From NCBI RefSeq assembly GCF_009759665.1, contig NZ_WQNE01000029.1, forward strand, positions 1 through 64,000: DNA of 64,000 bases. The letters are read 5' to 3'. Below, one piece after another: positions 32,897 through 40,521 of the stretch; within the stretch, counting starts at the first letter, position 1, and each line of letters opens with the position of its first letter. A program made the translations under genes and the position numbers. The stretch is from Bradyrhizobium cajani. GTDB lineage: Bacteria; Pseudomonadota; Alphaproteobacteria; Rhizobiales; Xanthobacteraceae. The notes under the pieces were generated by a model. The model worked only from the letters and a program-made list of their open reading frames with translations, had not been told where the DNA came from and searched no databases.

Positions 32897-33765
32897 CAGT
32901 TCAATCCTCGTGTCGTCGCGTCGAAGAGCTCCTCGACCGCATAGCGGCGCGGGATCAGCGCCTGCTGGAACGCGTAGTCGACAATCAGCTCCAACGGCAT
33001 CCGGTTGGCCTCGATCCCGAACGGCACAAGGTCGGGTGAGGCCGCGGGGCCCGCCAGATCCTTGTTGCGCTTGAGGAGATCATAGATGCCTGCGACCATT
33101 TCGGGGCGTGCTTTCGCGAGTTGCTCGGTCACGACCACGAGATGATTGACGGGAACGATTCTGCGCCGGGCGTACCATTTGGCGGCTTCCGCAGCCGGAT
33201 CGGGAAACAGCGGTTTGAGCTTCGGATCGTTCGAAGTTTCGCCGAGGACGGCATCGAGTTCACCGTCGAGCAGCATCTGAAGGATCTTCCTGTCCTTCGG
33301 CGCGCGCTCCGTGGTGTCGACATATTCGGCGACGTGCGGATCCTCGAAGGTGACCCAGCGGATCTTGTCGAGATTGACGCCGTAGTCGTTGGCGAGGATG
33401 CCCCTGATCCACGCCCCCGTCGTCGTCGTGAACGAACGGATGCCGACGCGCTTGCCTTCGAGATCGGACGGCCCGAGCGTCCCTCGCGCGGGATTGTACA
33501 GCGCGTAGGCATGCTGGAAACGGCCGAGCATGGTAGCCGGCAGCAGCACCAGCGGCTTGCCATGCGCCTTGGCCATCAGATAGGTGACGATCGCCATCTC
33601 GCAGACGTCGAAGGCCTGGTCGCGCACCATCGGCTTGAACGCGGTGTTGGTCGGCGTGTACTCGACGAAGTCGAGATCGAAAAGGTCGGAGCGGAGCTCG
33701 CCGGCCTTCACCGCCTGGACATGGGGGTGACTGCCGAGCACCGCCTTCAGCTTGAGACGATCCAT
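32896..33765 (-). CDS. Periplasmic-binding-fold protein, 4,5-dihydroxyphthalate decarboxylase-like
   Basis: A 289-residue protein with no signal peptide, starting MDRLKLKAVLGSHPHVQAVK. The type 2 periplasmic-binding fold is visible: FDVCEMAIVTYLMAKAHGKP, GKRVGIRSFTTTTGAWIRGI, and LLDGELDAVLGETS. Signal-less members include 4,5-dihydroxyphthalate decarboxylase (Pht5), so it may be a decarboxylase rather than a transport protein. It lies between the CHA-type aldolase and the DUF1932 dehydrogenase genes, which fits an aromatic acid route. Decarboxylase is an inference from the family and context; a binding protein is the alternative. Confidence 0.7.
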   Translation of the reverse strand: MDRLKLKAVLGSHPHVQAVKAGELRSDLFDLDFVEYTPTNTAFKPMVRDQAFDVCEMAIVTYLMAKAHGKPLVLLPATMLGRFQHAYALYNPARGTLGPSDLEGKRVGIRSFTTTTGAWIRGILANDYGVNLDKIRWVTFEDPHVAEYVDTTERAPKDRKILQMLLDGELDAVLGETSNDPKLKPLFPDPAAEAAKWYARRRIVPVNHLVVVTEQLAKARPEMVAGIYDLLKRNKDLAGPAASPDLVPFGIEANRMPLELIVDYAFQQALIPRRYAVEELFDATTRGLN

Positions 33766-33785
33766 CCGCCCGCTCCGCTTCTCAC

Positions 33786-33835
33786 GAGCATGATCCGGAA
33801 AAGTGCGCAGCGGTTTTCCGAAAGAGATCACGCTC
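33786..33835. repeat. Dispersed palindromic repeat, GAGCATGATCCGGAAAA type
   Basis: GAGCATGATCCGGAAAA (from 33786) is mirrored by TTTTCCGAAAGAGATCACGCTC (to 33835) with the loop GTGCGCAGCGG between. I recognise this as a repeat common in Bradyrhizobium-type genomes (recollection). It lies between the aldolase and Pht5-like genes, inside the operon, and would form a hairpin in the message. Confidence 0.7.
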
Positions 33836-33850
33836 AAACAATACTTCGCC

Positions 33851-34534
33851 CTAGACGTCCTCGGGACTGTCGACGTAGACAAGTCCCGCCTTCGCCAGCG
33901 CCTCGCGCATGCTGTACATGTCGAGGCCGAGTTCGCCCGAGGCAAGACGCTTGCGCTTGCCGCCTTCGTCCGCGTTGCGCTTCTTCGCCTTCTCGGCGAC
34001 CTCAGCGGCGTATCGCTCCGGCACCACCACGACGCCGTCGTCATCGGCGACGATGATATCGCCGGGATCGACATTGACGCCGGCACAGACCACGGGGACG
34101 TTGACCGAGCCGAGCGTCGCCTTCACCGTCCCTTTGGCCGAGACCGCGCGCGACCACACCGGAAACTTCATCTCGTGCAGCGCTTTGACGTCGCGGCAGC
34201 CGGCATCGATGATCAATCCCTGCACGCCGCGCGCCTGGAGCGAGGTCGCCAGCAACTCGCCGAACATGCCGTCCGTGTTGTCCGTGGTGCAGCCGACGAC
34301 GAGGATGTCGCCCTTCCTGCACTGCTCGACCGCGACATGGATCATCCAGTTGTCGCCGGGCTGCGCCAGCACGGTGACCGCGGGACCGGCAATCGCCGCG
34401 CCCGGCCAGACCGGCCGCAGGTAAGGCTTCATCAGGCCGATGCGGCCATAGGCCTCGTGCACGGTCGAGACGCCGTACTCCGCCATGCCGGCAGGATCGG
34501 CACGCTTGATGTTGCGAACGACGACCGGCCTCAT
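33851..34534 (-). CDS. 4-carboxy-4-hydroxy-2-oxoadipate aldolase-like (LigK/RraA family)
   Basis: A 227-residue RraA-fold protein. Family features: VSTVHEAYGRIGLMKPYLRP, GPAVTVLAQPGDNWMIHVAV, the active-site strand GLIIDAGCRDVKAL with Arg-Asp, and DPGDIIVADDDGVVVVP. Class II aldolases of this fold cleave CHA to pyruvate and oxaloacetate with a divalent metal, the last step of the protocatechuate 4,5-cleavage and gallate routes. Its ATG overlaps the upstream GalB-type gene by 4 bp (ATGA). RraA-type RNase E inhibitors share the fold, but the context argues for aldolase. Confidence 0.85.
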   Translation of the reverse strand: MRPVVVRNIKRADPAGMAEYGVSTVHEAYGRIGLMKPYLRPVWPGAAIAGPAVTVLAQPGDNWMIHVAVEQCRKGDILVVGCTTDNTDGMFGELLATSLQARGVQGLIIDAGCRDVKALHEMKFPVWSRAVSAKGTVKATLGSVNVPVVCAGVNVDPGDIIVADDDGVVVVPERYAAEVAEKAKKRNADEGGKRKRLASGELGLDMYSMREALAKAGLVYVDSPEDV

Positions 34535-35244
34535 GCGAGCTCCTCCGCCACCGTCGGGAACAGGCGCTGATAGGCTTCGCCATAGGTCATGGGCACGCCG
34601 GTGTTGCGGCTGCCCTGGATGCCGCGATTGAGCGCAACGCGTTCGTAATAGCCCCAGAGATGCTTCTGCGCGGCGAGGATCTGGAACGCCTCGTACTTCT
34701 CCTTCCAGACCTCGTCGATCTTGAGGAGGAGGTCCGGCTTGTAGTTGCATTGCTCCGGCTGGTGCGGCTCGAACAGGAACACCGGCGGCGCGGAATATTT
34801 GTACTGCGCACCGGGCTTGTGGCCCATCGCCTGCGCGACCACGCGGGTCTCCTGCGCGAAATGTGCCGCATTCGGATGGTCGAAATTATAGGGATCTTCC
34901 AGCGCGTGCGTCAGCACGAAGCTCGGATTGAGTTCGCGGTAGATGTCGACCATGCGATCGAAATGCGCCTCGGTGAGCTTCAGCGGATAGTCGCCGCAGT
35001 CGAAGAACTCGATCTCGGCACCTAACAGCTTTGCCGCCCGCTCCGCCTCGTCCTTGCGGCCGGCCTTGACCGACTCCAGCGTCGCGCCCTTCTCCTTCCA
35101 GGCGAACTGGCTCTCGCCGCGCTCGCCAAAGGACATGCACACGATCTTCATTCGATAGCCCTTCTTCGCATGCAGTGCGATGGCGCCACCGGCGCGCCAG
35201 ACGAAATCGCCGGGATGGGCGGTGATCACGAGACCTGTTTTCAT
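34531..35244 (-). CDS. 4-oxalomesaconate hydratase-like (GalB, PIG-L family)
   Basis: A 237-residue PIG-L-superfamily protein. Near the N-terminus it has AHPGDFVWRAGGAIALHAKK in place of the deacetylase motif HPDDE. The rest has the GalB look: SFGERGESQFAWKEKG, LGAEIEFFDCGDYPLK, and THALEDPYNFDHPNAAHFAQ with the metal histidines. GalB hydrates 4-oxalomesaconate to CHA, directly upstream of the aldolase; here both genes overlap by ATGA. The altered motif argues against a deacetylase. I am confident of the superfamily and fairly confident of GalB. Confidence 0.83.
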   Translation of the reverse strand: MKTGLVITAHPGDFVWRAGGAIALHAKKGYRMKIVCMSFGERGESQFAWKEKGATLESVKAGRKDEAERAAKLLGAEIEFFDCGDYPLKLTEAHFDRMVDIYRELNPSFVLTHALEDPYNFDHPNAAHFAQETRVVAQAMGHKPGAQYKYSAPPVFLFEPHQPEQCNYKPDLLLKIDEVWKEKYEAFQILAAQKHLWGYYERVALNRGIQGSRNTGVPMTYGEAYQRLFPTVAEELA

Positions 35245-35311
35245 GGGACAAACTCCCCTCTCTCAATCGTAAGCATCGTAGGCTGCCCGCGCCATGCCGG
35301 CAGCACGTTCG

Positions 35312-36613
35312 TCAAGCCGCCGCGGCCGCGCCTTCCTCACCGTCAAGCGTACGCCTCAGGCGCTCGCCGTCGAGCGCACCTTCCCATCTGGCAATCGCGA
35401 TGGTCGCGACCGCGTTCCCGATCAGGTTGGTCGGCGTCAGCCCCTGCGACATCAGGCGATGGATGCCCAGCACCAGCGCGACGCTCGTCACCGGAATGGT
35501 GCCGGTGGCGGACAGCGTCGCCGCCAGCACGACGAAGGCCGCGCCGGCGATCCCAGCCGCGCCCTTGGAGGTCACGAGCAGGATCAGCAGCAGTTCGATC
35601 TGCTCGGCGAGCCCGAACGGCGTATTGGTCGCCTGCGCCAGGAATACCGAGGCAGCGGCGAGATACAGGCAGGTGCCGTCGAGGTTGAAGGAATAGCCGG
35701 TCGGGATCACGAGCCCGACGACGCTCTTCTCGCAGCCGGCCTTCTCCAGCTTGATCAGCATCCGCGGCAACACCGTCTCCGATGACGTGGTCGCGATGCA
35801 GATCAACAGTTCTTCCCAGATGTAACGGATCAGCTTGAGCAGCGAGAAGCCGCAGAGGCGCGCGACGGGACCGAGCGCCACGACAATGAAGACGAGGCAC
35901 GTGAGATAGAAGCCGCCCAGCAGCTTGCCGAGCGAGGCCAGCGAGCCGACGCCGAACTTGCCGACCGTGAACGCAATGGCGCCGAACGCGCCGATCGGCG
36001 CCGCCCACATCACGAAGCCGACCACGGCAAAGACCATCTTGGCGGCGATGTCGATCAGATGGATCAACGGGGCCGCACGCTCACCGAGCTGCACCAGCGC
36101 GAAGCCGCACAGCACGGAGATGAAGAGCACCTGGAGGATGTTGCCCTCGGCAAAGGCGCCGACGAAGGTGGCGGGCACGATGTTGAGGAGAAACGGAACG
36201 AAGCCGATCGCGCCGGTCTGCTTGACATAGGGCTCGATCGCGCTGGCATTGATGCTGGCGGGATCGATGTTCATGCCGACACCGGGCTTGAGCAGGTTCA
36301 CCGCGACGAGACCGATGATCAGCGCGATCGTGGTCATGATCTCGAAATAGACGATCGCCTTGACCGCCACCCGCCCGACCCGCGCCATGTCGGCCATATG
36401 GGCGATGCCGTGAACGACCGTGCAGAAGATGATCGGCGCGATCAGCATCCGGATCGCCTTGATGAAGGCGTCTCCGAGCGGCTGCATCTTGGCGCCGGCC
36501 TCGGGACTGGCGATCCCAAGCGCGACGCCGGCCGCCATGGCGATGAGCACCTGGATCCAGAGCTCCTTCCACCAGGCGCGTCCGTGCTGCTTGTCGATCG
36601 CCAGATCCGTCAT
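35312..36613 (-). CDS. C4-dicarboxylate-type cation symporter (DctA family)
   Basis: A 433-residue transporter of the dicarboxylate/amino acid:cation symporter family with about eight membrane segments and two re-entrant loops. Family motifs: IKAIRMLIAPIIFCTVVHGI, the TTSSETVLPRML loop, and GYSFNLDGTCLYL; LTPTNLIGNAVATIAIARWE near the end matches the DctA sodium/substrate loop. Given its neighbours it probably imports an aromatic-ring-derived acid (PDC, oxalomesaconate or a related di- or tricarboxylate) rather than succinate. Its ATG overlaps the stop of the PDC-hydrolase gene (ATGA). Confidence 0.9.
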   Translation of the reverse strand: MTDLAIDKQHGRAWWKELWIQVLIAMAAGVALGIASPEAGAKMQPLGDAFIKAIRMLIAPIIFCTVVHGIAHMADMARVGRVAVKAIVYFEIMTTIALIIGLVAVNLLKPGVGMNIDPASINASAIEPYVKQTGAIGFVPFLLNIVPATFVGAFAEGNILQVLFISVLCGFALVQLGERAAPLIHLIDIAAKMVFAVVGFVMWAAPIGAFGAIAFTVGKFGVGSLASLGKLLGGFYLTCLVFIVVALGPVARLCGFSLLKLIRYIWEELLICIATTSSETVLPRMLIKLEKAGCEKSVVGLVIPTGYSFNLDGTCLYLAAASVFLAQATNTPFGLAEQIELLLILLVTSKGAAGIAGAAFVVLAATLSATGTIPVTSVALVLGIHRLMSQGLTPTNLIGNAVATIAIARWEGALDGERLRRTLDGEEGAAAAA

Positions 36614-37494
36614 TGATCGAACCCGAACAGGCGCGCGGCATTGTCGACGAGGATCTTCTGCTGGAACACCGGTTCCGGCGCGAGCAGCGAGATCAAATCG
36701 ACGAGGTCGCCGTCATTCGGCATCACCTTGACGTTGGGATGCGGCCAGTCGGTGCCCCAGATGACGCGGTCGGGCGCGGTCTCCACGATCTTGCGCGCGA
36801 ACGGCACGGCATCGGTGAAGGGCGGACCAGCCGAGGACACGCGCTCCGATCCGCAGATCTTGACCCAGCATTTCTCGTCGCGCTGCATCAGCTCGATCAG
36901 GATCCTGAACGGCAACTGGTCGAGGCCGTCCGCCGCCTTCACCCGCCCCATGTGATCGATTGTGTAGCTCAGCGGCAGCTTTGCCAGCATGTCGGCATAT
37001 TCGGGCAGGTCGATCGCGTCGAAATGCAGGTCGATATGCCAGCCGAGCGGCGCGACCATGGCAATGACGCGGTCGAATACGCCCTTGTCGGGAACACCGC
37101 CGAGATGACGGACGAAATTGAAGCGGCAGCCGCGGAAGCCGCCCTCGTGCAGCACGCGAAGCCCGCGCTCGGTGATGGTGTCGTCGATATTGGCGACCGC
37201 GCGATAGGCGCCGTTACTCTCGGCGATGGCATCGAGCGCCACGGTATTGTCCGTGCCGTGCACGCTGGCATTGACGATGACGGCACGCTCGACGCCGAGC
37301 TTGGCGTGCAATGCGCGGAAATCCTCCAGCGGCGCGTCCGGCGGCGTGTAGGATCGATCCGGCGCATAGGGGTATTTCGCGCCGGGTCCGAAGATGTGGC
37401 AATGCGCATCGCAGGACAGCTTCGGCAGCTTGAACTTCGGCGTGCGGGTGTTCGGATCGGGCGGCGGAATGGTCGGCGTGTACATCATACTCAT
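36610..37494 (-). CDS. 2-pyrone-4,6-dicarboxylate hydrolase-like amidohydrolase (LigI)
   Basis: A 294-residue cytoplasmic amidohydrolase. Metal and active-site residues line up with LigI: H31 and H33 in SCDAHCHIFGP, H181 in YTIDHMGRV, and D249 in IWGTDWPHPNV, with FRGCRFNFVRHLGG for substrate carboxylates. LigI opens the lactone of 2-pyrone-4,6-dicarboxylate to 4-oxalomesaconate, one step before GalB. It shares a TGATG overlap with the upstream signal-peptide paralogue and an ATGA overlap with dctA. It has no signal peptide, so it acts in the cytoplasm. Confidence 0.88.
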   Translation of the reverse strand: MSMMYTPTIPPPDPNTRTPKFKLPKLSCDAHCHIFGPGAKYPYAPDRSYTPPDAPLEDFRALHAKLGVERAVIVNASVHGTDNTVALDAIAESNGAYRAVANIDDTITERGLRVLHEGGFRGCRFNFVRHLGGVPDKGVFDRVIAMVAPLGWHIDLHFDAIDLPEYADMLAKLPLSYTIDHMGRVKAADGLDQLPFRILIELMQRDEKCWVKICGSERVSSAGPPFTDAVPFARKIVETAPDRVIWGTDWPHPNVKVMPNDGDLVDLISLLAPEPVFQQKILVDNAARLFGFDQ

Positions 37495-38450
37495 CAGCTG
37501 AACTTGAACAGGCGCGCGGGATTGTCGACCAGCAGTTTTTGCCGGACCTTCTCATCGGGCGCGTAGAGGGGGATCAGGTCGACGAGATCGCCGTCGTTCG
37601 GCATGATCTTGACGTTGGGGTGCGGCCAGTCGGTGCCCCACAGCACGCGATCGGGCGCATTGTCGATCAGCGCCTTGGCGAACGGCACCGCATCATGAAA
37701 CGGCTTGCCGGCGGCGGAGGCGCGCTCAAGGCCCGTGATCTTCACCCAGCACTTCTCGTCCTTCTTCTGAAGGTCGAGCAGCGCGGTGAAGCCGGGATCC
37801 TCGAGACCTTTCGCGGCCTGAACCGTCCCCATGTGATCGATCACGTAGGGCGTCGGCAGCGCGGTGAGGATGGGCGCGAATTCGGCGATCGTGGCCGGCT
37901 CGAAATAGACGTCGATGTGCCAGCCGAGCTCGGCGACGCGATGCACGATGCGCTGGAATTTATTCATGTCGCCGACGCCGCCGAGGCGCTTGAGGAAGGC
38001 GAAGCGGCAGCCGCAGATACCGGCCTTGTCGAGCGCGGCCAGCTCCTTCTCGCTCATCTCGTCATTGACGTTGGCGATGCCCTTGTAGGCGCCCTCGCTC
38101 TGGGCGATGGCGTCGGTGACGACGCGATTGTCGGTGCCGTGGACGGTGGCGTTGACGATGACACAGCGCTCGACGCCGATTTTCTCGTGGACGCTGCGGA
38201 ACGCCTCCAGCGGCGCATCGGCCGTGTTGTAGGGGCGCTTCTCGGCGAAGGGATAGCGGGACGCCGGCCCGAAGATGTGGGTGTGGCTGTCGCAGGATTT
38301 CGCCGGCAGCTTGAAAGCCGGGCTCTTCGGCTCTGGGTCCGGCGGCGCGATCGTCGGCATCGCCTTCTCGTCACCTTGCGCGTGCGCCTCGCTCGCAAGC
38401 ATGGCGCCGGCCAGCCCGGTCAAGAGATGCAAGCACTCCCGCCTGTTCAT
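37494..38450 (-). CDS. Exported paralogue of 2-pyrone-4,6-dicarboxylate hydrolase
   Basis: A 318-residue amidohydrolase, clearly paralogous to the next gene: SCDSHTHIFGPASRYPFAEK, VIDHMGTVQAAKG and LWGTDWPHPNVKIMPNDGD keep the metal and catalytic residues. It carries a 26-residue N-terminal extension, MNRRECLHLLTGLAGAMLAS then EAHAQ. The paired Arg and hydrophobic core resemble a Tat or Sec signal peptide, so the enzyme is probably periplasmic. A periplasmic lactonase ahead of a DctA-type importer is unusual. The gene lies 74 bp after the TetR gene and overlaps ligI by TGATG. Confidence 0.85.
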   Translation of the reverse strand: MNRRECLHLLTGLAGAMLASEAHAQGDEKAMPTIAPPDPEPKSPAFKLPAKSCDSHTHIFGPASRYPFAEKRPYNTADAPLEAFRSVHEKIGVERCVIVNATVHGTDNRVVTDAIAQSEGAYKGIANVNDEMSEKELAALDKAGICGCRFAFLKRLGGVGDMNKFQRIVHRVAELGWHIDVYFEPATIAEFAPILTALPTPYVIDHMGTVQAAKGLEDPGFTALLDLQKKDEKCWVKITGLERASAAGKPFHDAVPFAKALIDNAPDRVLWGTDWPHPNVKIMPNDGDLVDLIPLYAPDEKVRQKLLVDNPARLFKFS

Positions 38451-38524
38451 TTCCTCAACACCTGGTCACATGGTCCACTTGCGAGCGGAAGCGCGAGACC
38501 ACGCCTCCGCTCGGGCGGTTTCTT

Positions 38525-39235
38525 TCAAGTCTTGCTGCTGACGACCGGCCGCCGCCGCGCCGGCGCGGCCTGATCCAGCGCGGGCGCCTGGAATGCGGCA
38601 ACGGTGGCTTGCACCAGTTGCTCGATGGCATTGGCGGCGTCGCCGCCGTCGGCCTCGCCACGCGACAGGCGTGAGACGCGCTCCGGGGTCACCAGCGAGT
38701 AATAGAGTGCGCCGAGCAGGAAGTGGCTGCGCCAGACGATATCGGTGCGCGGAATGTGCGGCAGGCTCTCGTGGATCGCATCGATGAAGGCATGGCTGGT
38801 ATCGTCAAACGTCTGCGCGATGATTTTTCGCGCGACCTCGTTACCCTCAGCCGACATCACGGCGCGCAGCCGCGTGAAGCGCGCTCCGCCACCGGCGAGA
38901 TCACTGCCCGAGGTGAAGGCCGGCACCACATAGGCCCGCACGACTGCTTCCAGCCGGTCCTGGAGATCGCGCACGCGCCTGGCGGCGGCGAGCAACTCGG
39001 AACGGCGCAAATTCATCGGCCCGCAATGGCGCCGGTATATCTCCAGCAGCAGGCCGTCCTTGGTCTTGAAATGATAGGTGACGCTGCCGGGATTGGCGCC
39101 GGCGGCCTGGGCGATATCGCGGACCGATACGGCATTGAAGCCGTTGGTGGCGAACAGCTCCTCGGCCGCGGCGAGGATCGCCTCGCGCATGTTCGGCTTG
39201 CGGGCCGATTCCTTGCTGGTGGGCTTGCGTACCAT
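38525..39235 (-). CDS. TetR family regulator of the aromatic operon
   Basis: A 236-residue TetR regulator. The DNA-binding domain is clear: NMREAILAAAEELFATNGFN, VSVRDIAQAAGANPGSVTYH, FKTKDGLLLEIY (about 16-66). The C-terminal ligand domain is 160 residues. The start at 39235 is preferred; the longer form would extend across the operator at 39240-39257. It is the first gene of the eight-gene operon and divergent from a TctC gene. The perfect inverted repeat immediately upstream, and a second copy before the extradiol dioxygenase gene, are the expected targets. Confidence 0.88.
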   Translation of the reverse strand: MVRKPTSKESARKPNMREAILAAAEELFATNGFNAVSVRDIAQAAGANPGSVTYHFKTKDGLLLEIYRRHCGPMNLRRSELLAAARRVRDLQDRLEAVVRAYVVPAFTSGSDLAGGGARFTRLRAVMSAEGNEVARKIIAQTFDDTSHAFIDAIHESLPHIPRTDIVWRSHFLLGALYYSLVTPERVSRLSRGEADGGDAANAIEQLVQATVAAFQAPALDQAAPARRRPVVSSKT

Positions 39236-39239
39236 GTGA

Positions 39240-39257
39240 TTTGTACTATCGTACAAA
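39240..39257. promoter_or_regulatory. TetR operator TTTGTAC-TATC-GTACAAA
   Basis: TTTGTACTATCGTACAAA has two perfect 7-bp arms with a 4-bp spacer in the divergent space between tetR and tctC. The following bases AAGATCAGGTCTCGTCAACA also match the flank of the second copy at 61696-61713. A shared regulator is inferred. Confidence 0.75.
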
Positions 39258-39351
39258 AGATCAGGTCTCGTCAACAAAAACCATGGGCAGCGTCGGGGAC
39301 GGCATGGAGACCGCCGATAGCGACGCGAATGCCCGCCAGGAGTGCTGGGAT

Positions 39352-40332
39352 ATGCTGGGTTTGAACAAGAGGATCGGCGCTTTGATGCTGGGGGCCGGCC
39401 TGCTGCTCGCGGGCAGCGCGGCGCGGGCCGCGGACACTTATCCGAGCAAGCCGGTTCACATCCTGGTGCCCTACGCCGCCGGCGGCGCCGTCGACGTGCT
39501 GGCGCGCACGCTCGCGCAGGCGCTGGCGAAGACCTGGGGCCAGCAGCCCGTGATCGACAACCGCCCCGGTGCGGGCGGCATCGTCGCCTCGCAGGCGCTG
39601 ACGCAGGCCGCGCCCGACGGCTACACGCTGATCCTGGTCGCGAGCGGCCATCCGCTCAACCAGTTCATCTATCCGAGCGTGCCCTACGACACATTCAAGG
39701 ATTTCACCGCGATCACCGAAGTCGCCTCCTCGCCGCTCGCGATCGTCGTGGCCAAGGACAGCCCTTACAAGACACTGGGCGATCTGCTGGCGGCGGCGAA
39801 GAAAGAGCCGGACAAGCTCTCCTACGGCATGTCCGGCAACGGTACCTCGGCGCATCTCGCCGGCGAGTTGCTGAAATACATGTCCGGCACCAAGATCGTC
39901 GCCATCCCCTACAAGGGCGGCGCACCGGCGCTCACCGCCGTGATCGCCGGCGAGATCCCGCTCAGCATCAACCCGCTCGCGGAAGCGATCGGCCAGCTCG
40001 AAGGCGGCCCGGTGCGCGCCCTCGCGGTGACCTCGGCCGAGCGCTCCAAGGCGCTGCCGAATATTCCGACCGTCGCCGAGTCCGGTGTCGCCGGCTATGA
40101 CGTCTCGGTCTGGTGGGGCGTTCTTGGTCCGGCAAAAATGCCGCCGGAGATCGTGGCGAAGCTCGAGACCGATCTGAAGGCGGCGCTTCAGGACCCGAAC
40201 GTGCTGTCGACACTCGGCAAGATCGGCGCGGCCCCGGTCGGCTCCTCCGCCAAGGACTTCGACGCCTACATGCACGCCGAGGCGACCAAATGGGAGCCGG
40301 TGCTGAAGGCCGCAAACATCCGCGCGCAGTGA
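39352..40332 (+). CDS. Bug/TctC-family tripartite tricarboxylate transporter binding protein
   Basis: A 326-residue periplasmic binding protein. The signal peptide ends at SAARA (about residue 26), followed by YPSKPVHILVPYAAGGAVDV and the DNRPGAGGIVASQALTQAAP motif diagnostic of the Bug/TctC family. AGGAG precedes the ATG at 39352. Its TctA and TctB membrane partners are not encoded here, as is common for Bug proteins. It is divergent from the aromatic operon with the shared operator between them, so it may bind the substrate or a signal of that pathway. The ligand is probably an aromatic or pyrone carboxylate (inference). Confidence 0.9.
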   Translation: MLGLNKRIGALMLGAGLLLAGSAARAADTYPSKPVHILVPYAAGGAVDVLARTLAQALAKTWGQQPVIDNRPGAGGIVASQALTQAAPDGYTLILVASGHPLNQFIYPSVPYDTFKDFTAITEVASSPLAIVVAKDSPYKTLGDLLAAAKKEPDKLSYGMSGNGTSAHLAGELLKYMSGTKIVAIPYKGGAPALTAVIAGEIPLSINPLAEAIGQLEGGPVRALAVTSAERSKALPNIPTVAESGVAGYDVSVWWGVLGPAKMPPEIVAKLETDLKAALQDPNVLSTLGKIGAAPVGSSAKDFDAYMHAEATKWEPVLKAANIRAQ

Positions 40333-40336
40333 AGGT

Positions 40337-40480
40337 ATGGCCATCGCCATCCCGACGGGTCGCGAGGACGCACTCCCGCTGCTCAATCGCTTCGTCGCGG
40401 AAGAGCAGTCGTCCGGCGCGCTGGACACGATCCAGCAGCAGGCGGGTTTGCGCGGCGCGACCAAGGCCACGCGCGAATAG
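40337..40480 (+). pseudogene. C-terminal fragment of an ABC binding protein (family 3)
   Basis: A 47-codon open frame beginning MAIAIPTGREDALPLLNRFV and ending QQAGLRGATKATRE. This is the usual C-terminal helix region of family 3 amino-acid-binding proteins, with everything before it missing. It sits 4 bp after the Bug-family gene. It may be a remnant of a larger gene deleted when the TctC region was assembled. It is unlikely to work on its own. Confidence 0.55.
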
Positions 40481-40521
40481 CACCGGCTCGCAGGCCGCGG
40501 CCCCAGTGGGAAGGGCCGCAT

